Assembly: GCA_964393535.1 (NCBI GenBank)
Contig: CAYMUC010000044.1
Location: 1 to 22,755 of the forward strand
From: CAYMUC01 sp964393535
Lineage (GTDB): Bacteria; Actinomycetota; Acidimicrobiia; Acidimicrobiales; Ilumatobacteraceae
Length of the DNA: 22,755 nt
Direction of reading: 5' to 3'
Position 1 is the stretch's first letter, and the number at the start of each line of letters is the position of its first letter. This document shows, piece by piece, positions 13,502 through 21,590 of this stretch. Position numbers and translations under genes: made by a program. Under the pieces are notes generated by a model. It did not search any database. It saw nothing but the letters and a program-made list of their open reading frames with translations, and was not told the DNA's origin.

Positions 13502-14721
13502 ACCGCATGGCTGACACCGACATCATCATCCCTGACGCCTCGTGGTGGGACCGGATCATCGCCACCGACGCCCGCAACTTCGGGATTCCCGCTGACAGTT
13601 TCGCCGATCCGGCCAACCGCCAGTTGCTGGCGTTGGACCGGTTTCGTGTGGCGTGGTCGGCGGGCGATGTCGCCGGTCAGGCGACCTCTGTCCCCTTGGA
13701 CTTGACGCTTCCCGGTGGTGTGACCGTACCGGCTATGGGGGTGACATGGGTCTCGGTGAATGCCGGTCACCGGCGGCGCGGGGTCCTGCGACGCCTCCTC
13801 GACGAGGTGCACGCTGACGGACGACTGCGAGGCGAGCCCGTGCAGATCCTCCACGCATCCGAGGCTGGCATCTATGGCCGCTTCGGCTACGGGGAGGTCA
13901 CCGAGTGGTGGGGTGTCGAGTTGGACGCTGCATCGGCTCGCCTGCATGCGAACGGACTGCCAGCCGATGATCTTCTGCCGATCACCGAGGCGTCCAGCCT
14001 CGAGGCGGATGGTCATGTGGAGGCGATGTTCGACGCCGTGCGACGGCAACGCCCCGGAGAGGTGAGTCGTGCCGAGGCGATGTGGCAGGTCATGCGAAAT
14101 CGGTGGCGGGTCGCCCTGGGCGATGCCTTGCCGGCACAGGTCATCACGTGTGACGGGGGTTATGCGACCTATCGCATCGCCCCTCGTTGGGATGTCCCCG
14201 AGCGAGGCGGCCGACCCAGCCATGTCATGACGGTGGTGGACGTCATGGCGCTCACCCCACAGGCGCATCGTTCGTTGTGGCATCGCATGATCCACACCGA
14301 TCTGGTGGCGACCATCAGGTGCTCGGTGTTGTCCCCCGATGATCCACTGCCGTTGCTGTTGGCCGATCGGCGGTGGTTGCGCACCACCAGCATGCACGAC
14401 GGATTGTGGATGCGAGTCGATGATCCCGTGGGGGCGTTCGCCGCACGTCGCTACGGTTCCCACGACCGTCTGACCCTTGCAGTCGATGGTCGGCTGGTCA
14501 CCATCGAAGGATCAACCGAGGGATCCGACTGTGGCGAAGGGGGTGCATCGCCTGACCTCGTCGTGGACCCTCGGGCCCTCGGGCCGTTGCTCATGGGTCC
14601 ACGCTCGTTCCACCGGTTGGTGGCGTCAGGCCTGATCGTGCCGTCGTCGCAGGAGATGGCACACCGGGCGGCACGATTCTTCGCCGCCGACCGATCGGCG
14701 CACTGTTCGACGCACTTCTGA
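13498..14721 (+). CDS. Eis-like GNAT-family N-acetyltransferase
   Basis: The 407-residue protein has the tripartite Eis architecture: an N-terminal GNAT domain with acetyl-CoA motif VTWVSVNAGHRRRGVLRRLL (residues 82-101), a second GNAT-like domain, and a C-terminal sterol-carrier-like domain. Tyr126 in SEAGIYGRFGYG corresponds to the general acid of Mycobacterium tuberculosis Eis. The protein ends in phenylalanine (STHF), whose carboxylate is the general base in that enzyme. Eis proteins acetylate amines on aminoglycosides, peptides or lysines; the native substrate here is unknown. The ATG at 13498 overlaps the previous stop; ATG 13507, with GGGATGA eight bases upstream, is an equally good start and would shorten the protein by three residues. 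Confidence 0.88.
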   Translation: MNRMADTDIIIPDASWWDRIIATDARNFGIPADSFADPANRQLLALDRFRVAWSAGDVAGQATSVPLDLTLPGGVTVPAMGVTWVSVNAGHRRRGVLRRLLDEVHADGRLRGEPVQILHASEAGIYGRFGYGEVTEWWGVELDAASARLHANGLPADDLLPITEASSLEADGHVEAMFDAVRRQRPGEVSRAEAMWQVMRNRWRVALGDALPAQVITCDGGYATYRIAPRWDVPERGGRPSHVMTVVDVMALTPQAHRSLWHRMIHTDLVATIRCSVLSPDDPLPLLLADRRWLRTTSMHDGLWMRVDDPVGAFAARRYGSHDRLTLAVDGRLVTIEGSTEGSDCGEGGASPDLVVDPRALGPLLMGPRSFHRLVASGLIVPSSQEMAHRAARFFAADRSAHCSTHF

Positions 14722-14736
14722 ACCGAGGACGCCGAA

Positions 14737-14742
14737 TAGGGT
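14737..14742 (+). promoter_or_regulatory. -10 box (TAGGGT) of the acyl-CoA dehydrogenase gene
   Basis: TAGGGT lies seven bases before the ATG at 14750, in the 28-base gap after the acetyltransferase gene, with no Shine-Dalgarno sequence. It fits the leaderless pattern of this window. Confidence 0.5.
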
Positions 14743-14749
14743 CCACCGT

Positions 14750-16006
14750 ATGGACTTCGCCATTCCCGCCGACATCCAGGCCACCCTCGACGAACTCGAT
14801 GCCTTCATCGAACGCGAGATCAAGCCACTCGAGCAGGCCGATGACAACATGCGGTTCTTCGATCACCGGCGGGAGTGGGCACGTACCGACTTCGAGAACG
14901 GTGGTGTGCCCCGCGAGGACTGGGAAGCACTGTTGCGCGAGATGCGTCGCCGAGCCGACGCCGCCGGGTTCCTTCGCCGAGCACTCCCTGCCGAGTACGG
15001 CGGCCATGATGCGTCGAATCTCGAGATGGCGATCATCCGTGAACACCTCGCCACCAAGGGTCTGGGTCTGCACAACGACCTTCAGAACGAGTCGAGCATC
15101 GTGGGCAACTTCCCCACGGTGCTGATGATGCGCGACTTCGGCACCGACGAACAGAAGGCGCAGTGGATGCCCGGCTTTCTCGACGGGACCAAGCGCCTGG
15201 CGTTCGGCCTCACCGAACCCAACCACGGCAGCGATGCCACGTACCTGGAGACCACGGCCGTGCGTGACGGCGAGGAGTGGATCATCAACGGGGCCAAGCG
15301 GTGGAACTCGGGTCTGCACCACGCCACCCACGACATCATCTTCGCCCGCACCTCGGGCGAGCCGGGCAAGCCACTGGGCATCACGGCGTTCCTCGTGCCC
15401 ACCGACTCACCGGGCTTCAAGGTGGAGTTCTTCTGGTGGACGTTCAACATGCCCACCGACCACGCCGAGGTGAGCCTCACCGACGTGCGGGTGCCCCACA
15501 GTGCCGTCTTCGGTCGGGTGGACCACGGTCTGGAGTTGGCTCAGCACTTTGTGCACGAGAACCGCATCCGACAGGCGGCGTCGTCGCTGGGGGCGGCCCA
15601 GTACTGCATCAACGAGGCTGTCGCCTATTCCAACTCCCGTGTGACCTGGGGCAAGAAGCTGTCCACCAACCAGGGCATCCAGTTCCCGTTGGTCGAGTTG
15701 CACACCGAGGCCGCCATGTTGCGCCAGCTCATCCGCTACACGGCGTGGATGATGGACCAACGCCACCACATGGAGGTCACCCACATGGTGGCCATGTGTA
15801 ACTACCGGGCCAACCGTCTTGCCTGTGACGCCGCCGACCGGGCGATGCAGACCTGCGGAGGCGTCGGCTACAGCCGCCACATGCCCTTCGAGCACATCTA
15901 CCGGCATCACCGCCGATACCGCATCACCGAGGGTTCCGAGGAGATCCAGATGCGCAAGGTGGGCAGCCACCTGTTCGGTTTCGCGCCACTACCCGATCGT
16001 CGCTGA
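14750..16006 (+). CDS. Acyl-CoA dehydrogenase family protein
   Basis: The 418-residue flavoprotein has the N-terminal helical domain, the middle beta domain with LAFGLTEPNHGSDATYLET and INGAKRWNSGLHHATHDIIFART, and the C-terminal FAD domain with MQTCGGVGYSRHMPFEHIYRHHRRYRITEGSEEIQMRKV. Glu394 in ITEGSEEIQ is in the position of the catalytic base of medium-chain acyl-CoA dehydrogenase. WTFNMPTDHAEVSLTDVRVP and the extended N-terminus resemble the larger ACAD10/11-like and bacterial FadE-type members, so the substrate (fatty, branched or aromatic acyl-CoA) is not predictable. It lies between an Eis-like gene and ilvD. A role in branched-chain acyl-CoA oxidation is possible but only suggested by position. 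Confidence 0.88.
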   Translation: MDFAIPADIQATLDELDAFIEREIKPLEQADDNMRFFDHRREWARTDFENGGVPREDWEALLREMRRRADAAGFLRRALPAEYGGHDASNLEMAIIREHLATKGLGLHNDLQNESSIVGNFPTVLMMRDFGTDEQKAQWMPGFLDGTKRLAFGLTEPNHGSDATYLETTAVRDGEEWIINGAKRWNSGLHHATHDIIFARTSGEPGKPLGITAFLVPTDSPGFKVEFFWWTFNMPTDHAEVSLTDVRVPHSAVFGRVDHGLELAQHFVHENRIRQAASSLGAAQYCINEAVAYSNSRVTWGKKLSTNQGIQFPLVELHTEAAMLRQLIRYTAWMMDQRHHMEVTHMVAMCNYRANRLACDAADRAMQTCGGVGYSRHMPFEHIYRHHRRYRITEGSEEIQMRKVGSHLFGFAPLPDRR

Positions 16007-16017
16007 TGCGCGCGCAT

Positions 16018-16023
16018 TAGCGT
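16018..16023 (+). promoter_or_regulatory. -10 box (TAGCGT) of ilvD
   Basis: TAGCGT lies seven bases before the ATG at 16031, with no Shine-Dalgarno sequence. It overlaps a possible in-frame GTG start at 16022, and the -10 spacing argues for the ATG instead. Confidence 0.55.
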
Positions 16024-16030
16024 GACAGCC

Positions 16031-17740
16031 ATGTCTGCTACCCCCGACGGCACCCCGGTCGACATCAAACCCCGTAGCCGCGACGTCACCGACGGTATTC
16101 AGAAAGCGGCCTCGCGCGCCATGTTGCGGGCGGTGGGTCTCACCGACGACGACTGGGAGAAGCCCCAGATCGGCATCGCCTCGTCGTGGAACGAGATCAC
16201 TCCATGCAACGTCTCCATCAGGCGTCTCACCGCTGCGGCGAAGGACGGGGTGCGGACGGCCGGTGGTGTGGGTCTGGAGTTCGGCACCATCACTGTGTCG
16301 GACGGGATCTCCATGGGTCACGAAGGCATGCGAGCATCGCTGGTGAGCCGTGAGGTGATCTGCGACTCGGTGGAGGCGGTCATGCACGCCGAACGCCTCG
16401 ATGGTCTGGTCGCGACCGGCGGATGCGACAAGAGCATGCCCGGCATGATGATGGCCATCGCCCGGCTGAATCTGCCTGCGGTGTTCGTGTACAACGGCTC
16501 CACCCTGCCCGGTTACTTGAACGGCACGGTGCTCGACATCACCAGTGTGTTCGAGGCCATCGGTGCGTGTGCGGCGGGCAAGATCACCGAAGACGAACTC
16601 ACCGCCATCGAACGCAATGCGTGCCCGGGTGAGGGTGCCTGCGGCGGCATGTTCACCGCCAACACCATGAGTTCCATCGGCGAGGCACTGGGCCTGTCAC
16701 TGCCCGGTTCGGCCTCTCCGCCGGCGGTCGACCGTCGTCGAGAGGACGACGCCCGCCGGGCCGGTGCCGCTGTGGTGAACATGCTGCGCCTGGGTATCAG
16801 GCCCAGTGACATCCTCACCCGTAAGGCGTTCGAGAACGCCATCGCGTTGTTCAATGCTCTGGGTGGTTCGACCAACGCAGTACTGCACCTACTTGCCATC
16901 GCGAATGAGGCGCGAGTGCCCCTCGAGTTGGAGGACTTCAACCGCATCGCAGCCAAGGTGCCCCACATCGCCGACATGAAGCCAGGTGGCAGGTTCCACA
17001 TGACCGATCTGGACCGTATCGGTGGCGTGCCGGTGGTCATGAAGCATCTGTTGGAGGCCGGTCTGTTGCACGGCGACGTGCTGACCTGTACCGGCAAGAC
17101 GCTCGCCGAGAACCTCGCCGAGATCGACCCTCCTGGCCCCGATGGTGTGGTGGTGCATCCGCTCGCTGAGCCCATCAACCCCGAAGGCGGCATCGTGGTG
17201 CTGCGCGGCTCGCTGGCACCGGCTGGTTCGGTGGTCAAGGTCGCTGGCCTCACTCCCGATCAGCGCACCTTCGAGGGTACGGCCCGTGTGTTCGACGGGG
17301 AGGACGGTGCCATGGCGGCTGTCATGGCCGGTGAGATCCAGCCCAACACGGTGATCGTGATCCGCTACGAAGGGCCCAAGGGCGGCCCGGGTATGCGTGA
17401 GATGTTGGCCATCACCGGTGCCCTGAAGGGCGTGGGGCGTGGGGCCGACTGCGCGCTGATCACCGACGGCCGCTTCTCGGGCGGGACATGGGGGTTCTGC
17501 ATCGGCCACGTGGCACCCGAAGCCGTGGACGGTGGCCCCATCGCCTTCGTGCGCGACGGCGACCGCATTCGCATCGACGTGGCCACGCACTCGCTGGACC
17601 TGCTCGTGGACGACGCCGAACTCGAAGCGCGTCGGCAGGGCTGGGCACCGATGGCGCCCCGCTACACCTCGGGTGTGTTGGGCAAGTACGCCCGGTTGGC
17701 CCAGGGTGCCGACAAGGGAGCCATCACCAACTTGCTGTGA
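16031..17740 (+). CDS. ilvD: Dihydroxy-acid dehydratase
   Basis: IlvD dehydrates 2,3-dihydroxyisovalerate and 2,3-dihydroxy-3-methylvalerate in valine and isoleucine synthesis. The 569-residue protein (MSATPDGTPVDIKPRSRDVT) has Fe-S ligand candidates Cys59 (NEITPCNV), Cys132 (GGCDKSMPG) and Cys204 (PGEGACGGMFTANTMS). It also has the magnesium-binding SDGISMGHEGM and Lys134, the lysine that is carbamylated in this family. GRFSGGTWGFCIGHVAPEA and the GYGPKGGP-like EGPKGGPGMREM are further signatures. The three-cysteine set fits a [2Fe-2S] type as in mycobacterial and plant enzymes. I chose ATG 16031 over GTG 16022 because of the -10 box. It ends six bases from the stop of a convergent gene, with no hairpin terminator seen. 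Confidence 0.96.
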   Translation: MSATPDGTPVDIKPRSRDVTDGIQKAASRAMLRAVGLTDDDWEKPQIGIASSWNEITPCNVSIRRLTAAAKDGVRTAGGVGLEFGTITVSDGISMGHEGMRASLVSREVICDSVEAVMHAERLDGLVATGGCDKSMPGMMMAIARLNLPAVFVYNGSTLPGYLNGTVLDITSVFEAIGACAAGKITEDELTAIERNACPGEGACGGMFTANTMSSIGEALGLSLPGSASPPAVDRRREDDARRAGAAVVNMLRLGIRPSDILTRKAFENAIALFNALGGSTNAVLHLLAIANEARVPLELEDFNRIAAKVPHIADMKPGGRFHMTDLDRIGGVPVVMKHLLEAGLLHGDVLTCTGKTLAENLAEIDPPGPDGVVVHPLAEPINPEGGIVVLRGSLAPAGSVVKVAGLTPDQRTFEGTARVFDGEDGAMAAVMAGEIQPNTVIVIRYEGPKGGPGMREMLAITGALKGVGRGADCALITDGRFSGGTWGFCIGHVAPEAVDGGPIAFVRDGDRIRIDVATHSLDLLVDDAELEARRQGWAPMAPRYTSGVLGKYARLAQGADKGAITNLL

Positions 17741-17746
17741 CCCGAC

Positions 17747-18952
17747 TCAGATGGCGGTCCTCTGTGTGCCGTCGGGTCGGGTGATGACCAACTGACCGTC
17801 GGCTGCTCGCTCGATGCTCGTCCCACTGTTGGCTTTCCAGCGGTTGTGGAACGGGCAGAGGCGGGCAGCATTGGCCTGATCGGTGAGGCCACCCCTGTGC
17901 CACGGGTGCAGGTGATCGATCTCGATGATGGGGTGATCGCACCCGGGCATATCGCACCAGGTGCCCAACTGTTGCGCGGCCTTGCGCGCGGAGCCCGTGA
18001 ACACACGGCTGGTGCGGCCGAGGTCGATGGTGGTCCCGGAGGCGTCGATGACGGCACGATGGATGTTGCCCCATAGTGCTGCGGTGGCGGCGTCGACGGG
18101 GTGGAGGGGAATGCCGGTGATGGTGTGGCAGCACCCCCGAACGCCCGCTGCGTCATGGGGGATGGGCTGTCGCGTGACCGCGGCATCGAAGGTGGCTGCG
18201 TCCATGACGATGCCGACATCGACGGTGATGCTGCCCTGGGGGCCGAGCGATGCCAGGCACATGGCCATGAACGCGTCCGCACGGCGTTGTGCACCGGTGC
18301 GTCCCAGCACGCCCGGCGTGATGGACGCCGCTCTGTCGCGGTCGAACTCGGCCCGGGTGAACGCTTCGAGGATGGCCTCCACCTCGGCCCCCATGGCCGT
18401 GGACAGCACGGCGCGGATGGTCACGCGATCTCCCGCCACGGTGATCGTGGCAGTTCGTCGTTCGTGTGCGCTGCGGTGGTCTGGTTCGATGCCGTCCGTG
18501 TCGGCCCGGTGCACCCAATGCTGCACGGCGCGTTCGAAGTCGGCGTAGCAGAGGGTGCGTGCAAAGCCGAGCAGCAGGTCGAACATGTCGAGGTCGATGG
18601 TGAGCAGGTGCCCCACCCGGGGCCGGGCTGCGGTTCGTGCCAACAGTCGAACCTGTTCCACACCGAGTTCTCCGTGCTCGAGGCCATCGAGCACCTGGGG
18701 TGCCAGGCGGCACAGCACCACGGTGAGCCATCGGTCGCGGGCCAGGCTGCGCGACACATGGGCGCAGCCCATCTGGAAGGACCGGATATTGCGGTGACCG
18801 TCGTCGCGGTACAGGCCCGTGCGTTCCACGAGGTCGAGGTGGTGGATGATGGACGCCTCGGCACGGCGCAGGGTCCGCTCCAAGACCTGCGCATGGTCCA
18901 CCACCGTGGGAATGGTCAGCAGACCAGGGGGATCAGAGAGATGGGTACTCAT
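17747..18952 (-). CDS. DUF222 and HNH endonuclease domain protein
   Basis: The 401-residue protein (MSTHLSDPPGLLTIPTVVDH) has a helical DUF222 region over about residues 20-260 and a C-terminal HNH nuclease domain. The zinc and catalytic residues are visible: Cys333 and Cys338 (TWCDMPGCDHP), IDHLHPWHRGG (Asp346, His347, His349), Asn361 in DQANAARLC, and Cys366/His369 (LCPFHNRWK). This is the 13E12-repeat type that is abundant and often multicopy in actinobacteria, with no settled function; mobile-element or DNA-processing roles have been suggested. The frame runs much further upstream without a stop, but those codons cross the DUF3054 gene. ATG 18952 is preceded closely by GGGGAA. No inverted or target-site repeats were seen around it. 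Confidence 0.85.
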   Translation of the reverse strand: MSTHLSDPPGLLTIPTVVDHAQVLERTLRRAEASIIHHLDLVERTGLYRDDGHRNIRSFQMGCAHVSRSLARDRWLTVVLCRLAPQVLDGLEHGELGVEQVRLLARTAARPRVGHLLTIDLDMFDLLLGFARTLCYADFERAVQHWVHRADTDGIEPDHRSAHERRTATITVAGDRVTIRAVLSTAMGAEVEAILEAFTRAEFDRDRAASITPGVLGRTGAQRRADAFMAMCLASLGPQGSITVDVGIVMDAATFDAAVTRQPIPHDAAGVRGCCHTITGIPLHPVDAATAALWGNIHRAVIDASGTTIDLGRTSRVFTGSARKAAQQLGTWCDMPGCDHPIIEIDHLHPWHRGGLTDQANAARLCPFHNRWKANSGTSIERAADGQLVITRPDGTQRTAI

Positions 18953-18984
18953 GTTCCCCAGTCTGACCCCGGGGTGTGGCAGGG

Positions 18985-19353
18985 TTACGCCGCCACCCGT
19001 CGACCCGCCCACCAAGTGAACGCCGACCGCCACCCCACCAACAGCACGAAGGTGGCCACCCCGGCCACGATCACGAACGCCGTCGCTGTTCCGTCGTCCC
19101 ACAGCACCTTGCGCAGCACCATGCCGACGGTCAGGGTGATGGCCCACAGCCCCAAGGCCCACTCGGTCGACGTGGGGCGGCGCCACAGGCGCAACACCAA
19201 CCAACCCAGGCACAAGGCCACCAGGAACGGCGCCGCCGCGCCCACCACGCCGGACGCGTCGACAGCCTCGTCGTGGTTGCGGCGACCCACCGACACGAAC
19301 GCCACGATGGCCACGACATCGGCGGCGACAGCGCCGAGCACACGACGGTTCAT
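18985..19353 (-). CDS. DUF3054 family membrane protein
   Basis: This 122-residue protein has four predicted membrane segments: VLGAVAADVVAIVAFVSVG, GVVGAAAPFLVALCLGWLVL, LGLWAITLTVGMVLRKVL and ATAFVIVAGVATFVLLVGW. ADVVAIVAFVSVGRRNHDE at the N-terminus and the loop RLWRRPTSTEWALGLW match the DUF3054 family, common in actinobacteria and of unknown function. Its ATG overlaps the stop of the oxidoreductase gene upstream (ATGA), so they are probably translated together. The DUF222/HNH gene follows after 32 bases that contain a perfect palindrome ACCCCGGGGT (18966-18975). Confidence 0.85.
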   Translation of the reverse strand: MNRRVLGAVAADVVAIVAFVSVGRRNHDEAVDASGVVGAAAPFLVALCLGWLVLRLWRRPTSTEWALGLWAITLTVGMVLRKVLWDDGTATAFVIVAGVATFVLLVGWRSAFTWWAGRRVAA

Positions 19354-21575
19354 GCGCTTGGGCCCAGCTTCTCGATGGTGACGATGGCGTTGTAGTCGGG
19401 CACTTTGCTGTGCTGCTCCCGCACGGTCGGGTCGATGAGAGCGTTGGCCTCGGGCCAGTGCACCTGCACGCTGCGCGCTGCCAGACGAACCAGGGTGGCG
19501 GTGCCGTCGAAAGTGCCGTGCGCACTGCGCAATCGGACCCGATCGCCAGCGACGACCCCGAGGCGTTGGGCGTCAGTCTCGTCGAGGTACACGGCATCGC
19601 GAGCCGCGCCTGTCAGTGGGTCCACCTTCGAGAACACCATGGTGTTGAACTGACGGCCACGCCGATTGGAGCAGAAGAATTCGTCGGGACCCAGGGTCTG
19701 GGGTCGCACGTCCACCGTGGTGAACCGGCCCCGTCCCGACGGGGTGGGGAAGTGGCCGCCGGCGCACAGGTGACGTCCGCCGTACTGCACCGCATCGCCG
19801 GTGGCCGACAGATGCTCGATTCCGGCATAGCGGGGGACCACCTTGGCGATCTCGGCTCTCAAGTCGGTGTTGGTGTGCCAGTCGAAGGCATCGGCCAGGT
19901 CGGGGCGCACTCGCATGGCCACATCGGCGTACACCCGCCATTCGCTGCGCGCCTCGCCGGGAGGGTCGATGACCTGGGGACTGAAGGCGATCTGCCGTTC
20001 CGTGGTGGTGGAGGTGCCACCGCCCTCCTGCTCGTAGCGGGTCGCCATGGGCAACAGGATCACGTCGTCACCCTCGGTGAACATCTGACGGGTGAGCACG
20101 ATGTCGGAATGGACCCGCAGGCCCACACGACCGAAGGCTCGGGCCACTGCACCGGCGTCGGGTAGGACCTCCATCAAGTTCGATCCGTCGCACCACAGCA
20201 CGTCGAGTTCACCGGCGTCGGCCGCGTCGATCATCTCGGGAGCGGTGAGGCCCGGCCGTGAGGGGACATCGAAACCCCAGAGTGAGGCCAACTCGGCGGC
20301 GTGTTCGGCATCCACCGAGACTCCACCCGGGAATGCTGTGGCGTAGGCACCCATCTCGGCACCACCTTGAACCCCGGAATGTCCCCGAATGGGCATGAGT
20401 CCGGCACCGTCGCGCCCCACGTTCCCTCGGGCCAGGCCCACGTTCACGATGGCCTGCACACCCTCCACGCCATGGCGGTGCTGGGTGATGCCCATACTCC
20501 AGATCAGCACCGCACCCCGAGCGCCGGCGTAGAGATCCACGAAGGATTCCACCTGGGCGAGGGTGAGCCCACTGGCCTCCAGCAGGTCGTCCATGACCAA
20601 CCCGTCCAGCATGGCCACGAGGTCGTCCCAGCCCTCGGTGTGGTCGTCGATGAACGCACGGTCCACCGCTCCCCGAGCGATCAGGACCTTCAGCACGGCG
20701 TTGGCCAAGGCCACATCGCCTTCGGGGCGTACGGGGAGGTGCAGATCGCAGAGTTGTGTGCCGAACAACGCAGATTCGAGGTTGGAGGGAACCCAGTACC
20801 GCTCGAGACCTGGCTCGAGGTAGGGGTTGATGACCACGACCTTGGCACCGTTCTTCTTGGCCAGGTACAGGTACTTCGTGAACACCGGTTGGTTGTTGGC
20901 CACATTGGCGCCCCACAGCACGATGAGGTCGGTCTCCAGCACGTCGGCCAGGCTGCAGGTGCTGGCGGCCTCGCCGATGGTGGCCTTCAACCCCACCGTG
21001 GACGGTGCGTGACAGGTGCGGGCGGCCGAGTCGATGGAGGCGATGCCCATGGCACGGGCGGCCTTTCCGGCGGCGTAGTACACCTCGTTGGTGAGGCCCC
21101 GACTGGTGAGGTACACCGCCGACCGATCACCGCCCGCCCTCCGAATGGCGTCGGCGATCGCGTCGAGGGCCTCGTCCCACGTGATGCGCCGAAACCCGGG
21201 TTCGCCACGCCGCCGCCGCATCGGATGGGCGAGGCGACCCATCTCTCGGAGGTCGGTGGACGACAGGTTGGCCAGCCAGGTCACGTCGCTCAGGACATCG
21301 TGGTCGAAGGGCTCGGCCACGTTCACTTCCAGCAGCTTCAGCCTTGTGGTGCACAGGTGCACCCCGTCCAGCGTCCAGTCGTGGAAGCCGGCCACACCCA
21401 GGGCGCAACCGTCGCACACACCCTGGGACAGGATCTTCCAGGCCTTGCGAGGCGCGTGACGCACCGACAGCGCCACCTTCACCATGTCGCCGTAGTGGTT
21501 CGGTTTCTGCTGACCGATGCCGTTGGGTGACAGGCCCACCCACGATGACGGGGTCCAGCGGTGGATGCCGACCAT
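19350..21575 (-). CDS. FdhF/YdeP-family molybdopterin oxidoreductase
   Basis: The 741-residue protein belongs to the YdeP-like branch of molybdopterin (bis-MGD) oxidoreductases; E. coli YdeP has 759 residues. The N-terminus has the branch signature GIGQQKPNHYGDM followed by GVCDGCALGVAGFHDWTLDG and HLCTTRL, giving Cys54, Cys57 and Cys75 instead of the four-cysteine cluster of formate dehydrogenases. Cofactor-binding motifs are YLTSRGLTNEVYYAAGKAARA, DSAARTCHAPS, DLIVLWGANVANNQPV, GLARGNVGRDGAGLMPIRGHSGVQGG and the C-terminal GDRVRLRSAHG barrel. Physiological substrate is unknown; in E. coli YdeP is linked to acid resistance. It has no Tat signal and is therefore probably cytoplasmic. The start at 21575 has no clear ribosome binding site, 15 bases after the preceding gene. 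It overlaps the DUF3054 gene at its end. Confidence 0.88.
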   Translation of the reverse strand: MVGIHRWTPSSWVGLSPNGIGQQKPNHYGDMVKVALSVRHAPRKAWKILSQGVCDGCALGVAGFHDWTLDGVHLCTTRLKLLEVNVAEPFDHDVLSDVTWLANLSSTDLREMGRLAHPMRRRRGEPGFRRITWDEALDAIADAIRRAGGDRSAVYLTSRGLTNEVYYAAGKAARAMGIASIDSAARTCHAPSTVGLKATIGEAASTCSLADVLETDLIVLWGANVANNQPVFTKYLYLAKKNGAKVVVINPYLEPGLERYWVPSNLESALFGTQLCDLHLPVRPEGDVALANAVLKVLIARGAVDRAFIDDHTEGWDDLVAMLDGLVMDDLLEASGLTLAQVESFVDLYAGARGAVLIWSMGITQHRHGVEGVQAIVNVGLARGNVGRDGAGLMPIRGHSGVQGGAEMGAYATAFPGGVSVDAEHAAELASLWGFDVPSRPGLTAPEMIDAADAGELDVLWCDGSNLMEVLPDAGAVARAFGRVGLRVHSDIVLTRQMFTEGDDVILLPMATRYEQEGGGTSTTTERQIAFSPQVIDPPGEARSEWRVYADVAMRVRPDLADAFDWHTNTDLRAEIAKVVPRYAGIEHLSATGDAVQYGGRHLCAGGHFPTPSGRGRFTTVDVRPQTLGPDEFFCSNRRGRQFNTMVFSKVDPLTGAARDAVYLDETDAQRLGVVAGDRVRLRSAHGTFDGTATLVRLAARSVQVHWPEANALIDPTVREQHSKVPDYNAIVTIEKLGPSA

Positions 21576-21590
21576 GGTGGAGGCGGGGCC

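Noticed and set aside
12967..14463. 498-codon minus-strand frame opposite the Eis-like gene
   Set aside because: The Eis motifs and C-terminal Phe support the plus strand. The antisense product has no motifs.
18966..18975. Perfect palindrome ACCCCGGGGT between the DUF3054 and DUF222 genes as an operator or terminator
   Set aside because: A 10-bp GC-rich palindrome is expected by chance in DNA of this composition, and there is no loop or T-run and no second copy nearby.
18953..19597. N-terminal extension of the DUF222/HNH frame to 616 residues
   Set aside because: The extension crosses the DUF3054 gene and the end of the oxidoreductase gene in another frame and reads as G/V/R-rich shadow; ATG 18952 gives a typical DUF222 start.
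20301..21530. 409-codon plus-strand frame opposite the YdeP-like gene
   Set aside because: Antisense shadow of a clear molybdopterin oxidoreductase; no motif.
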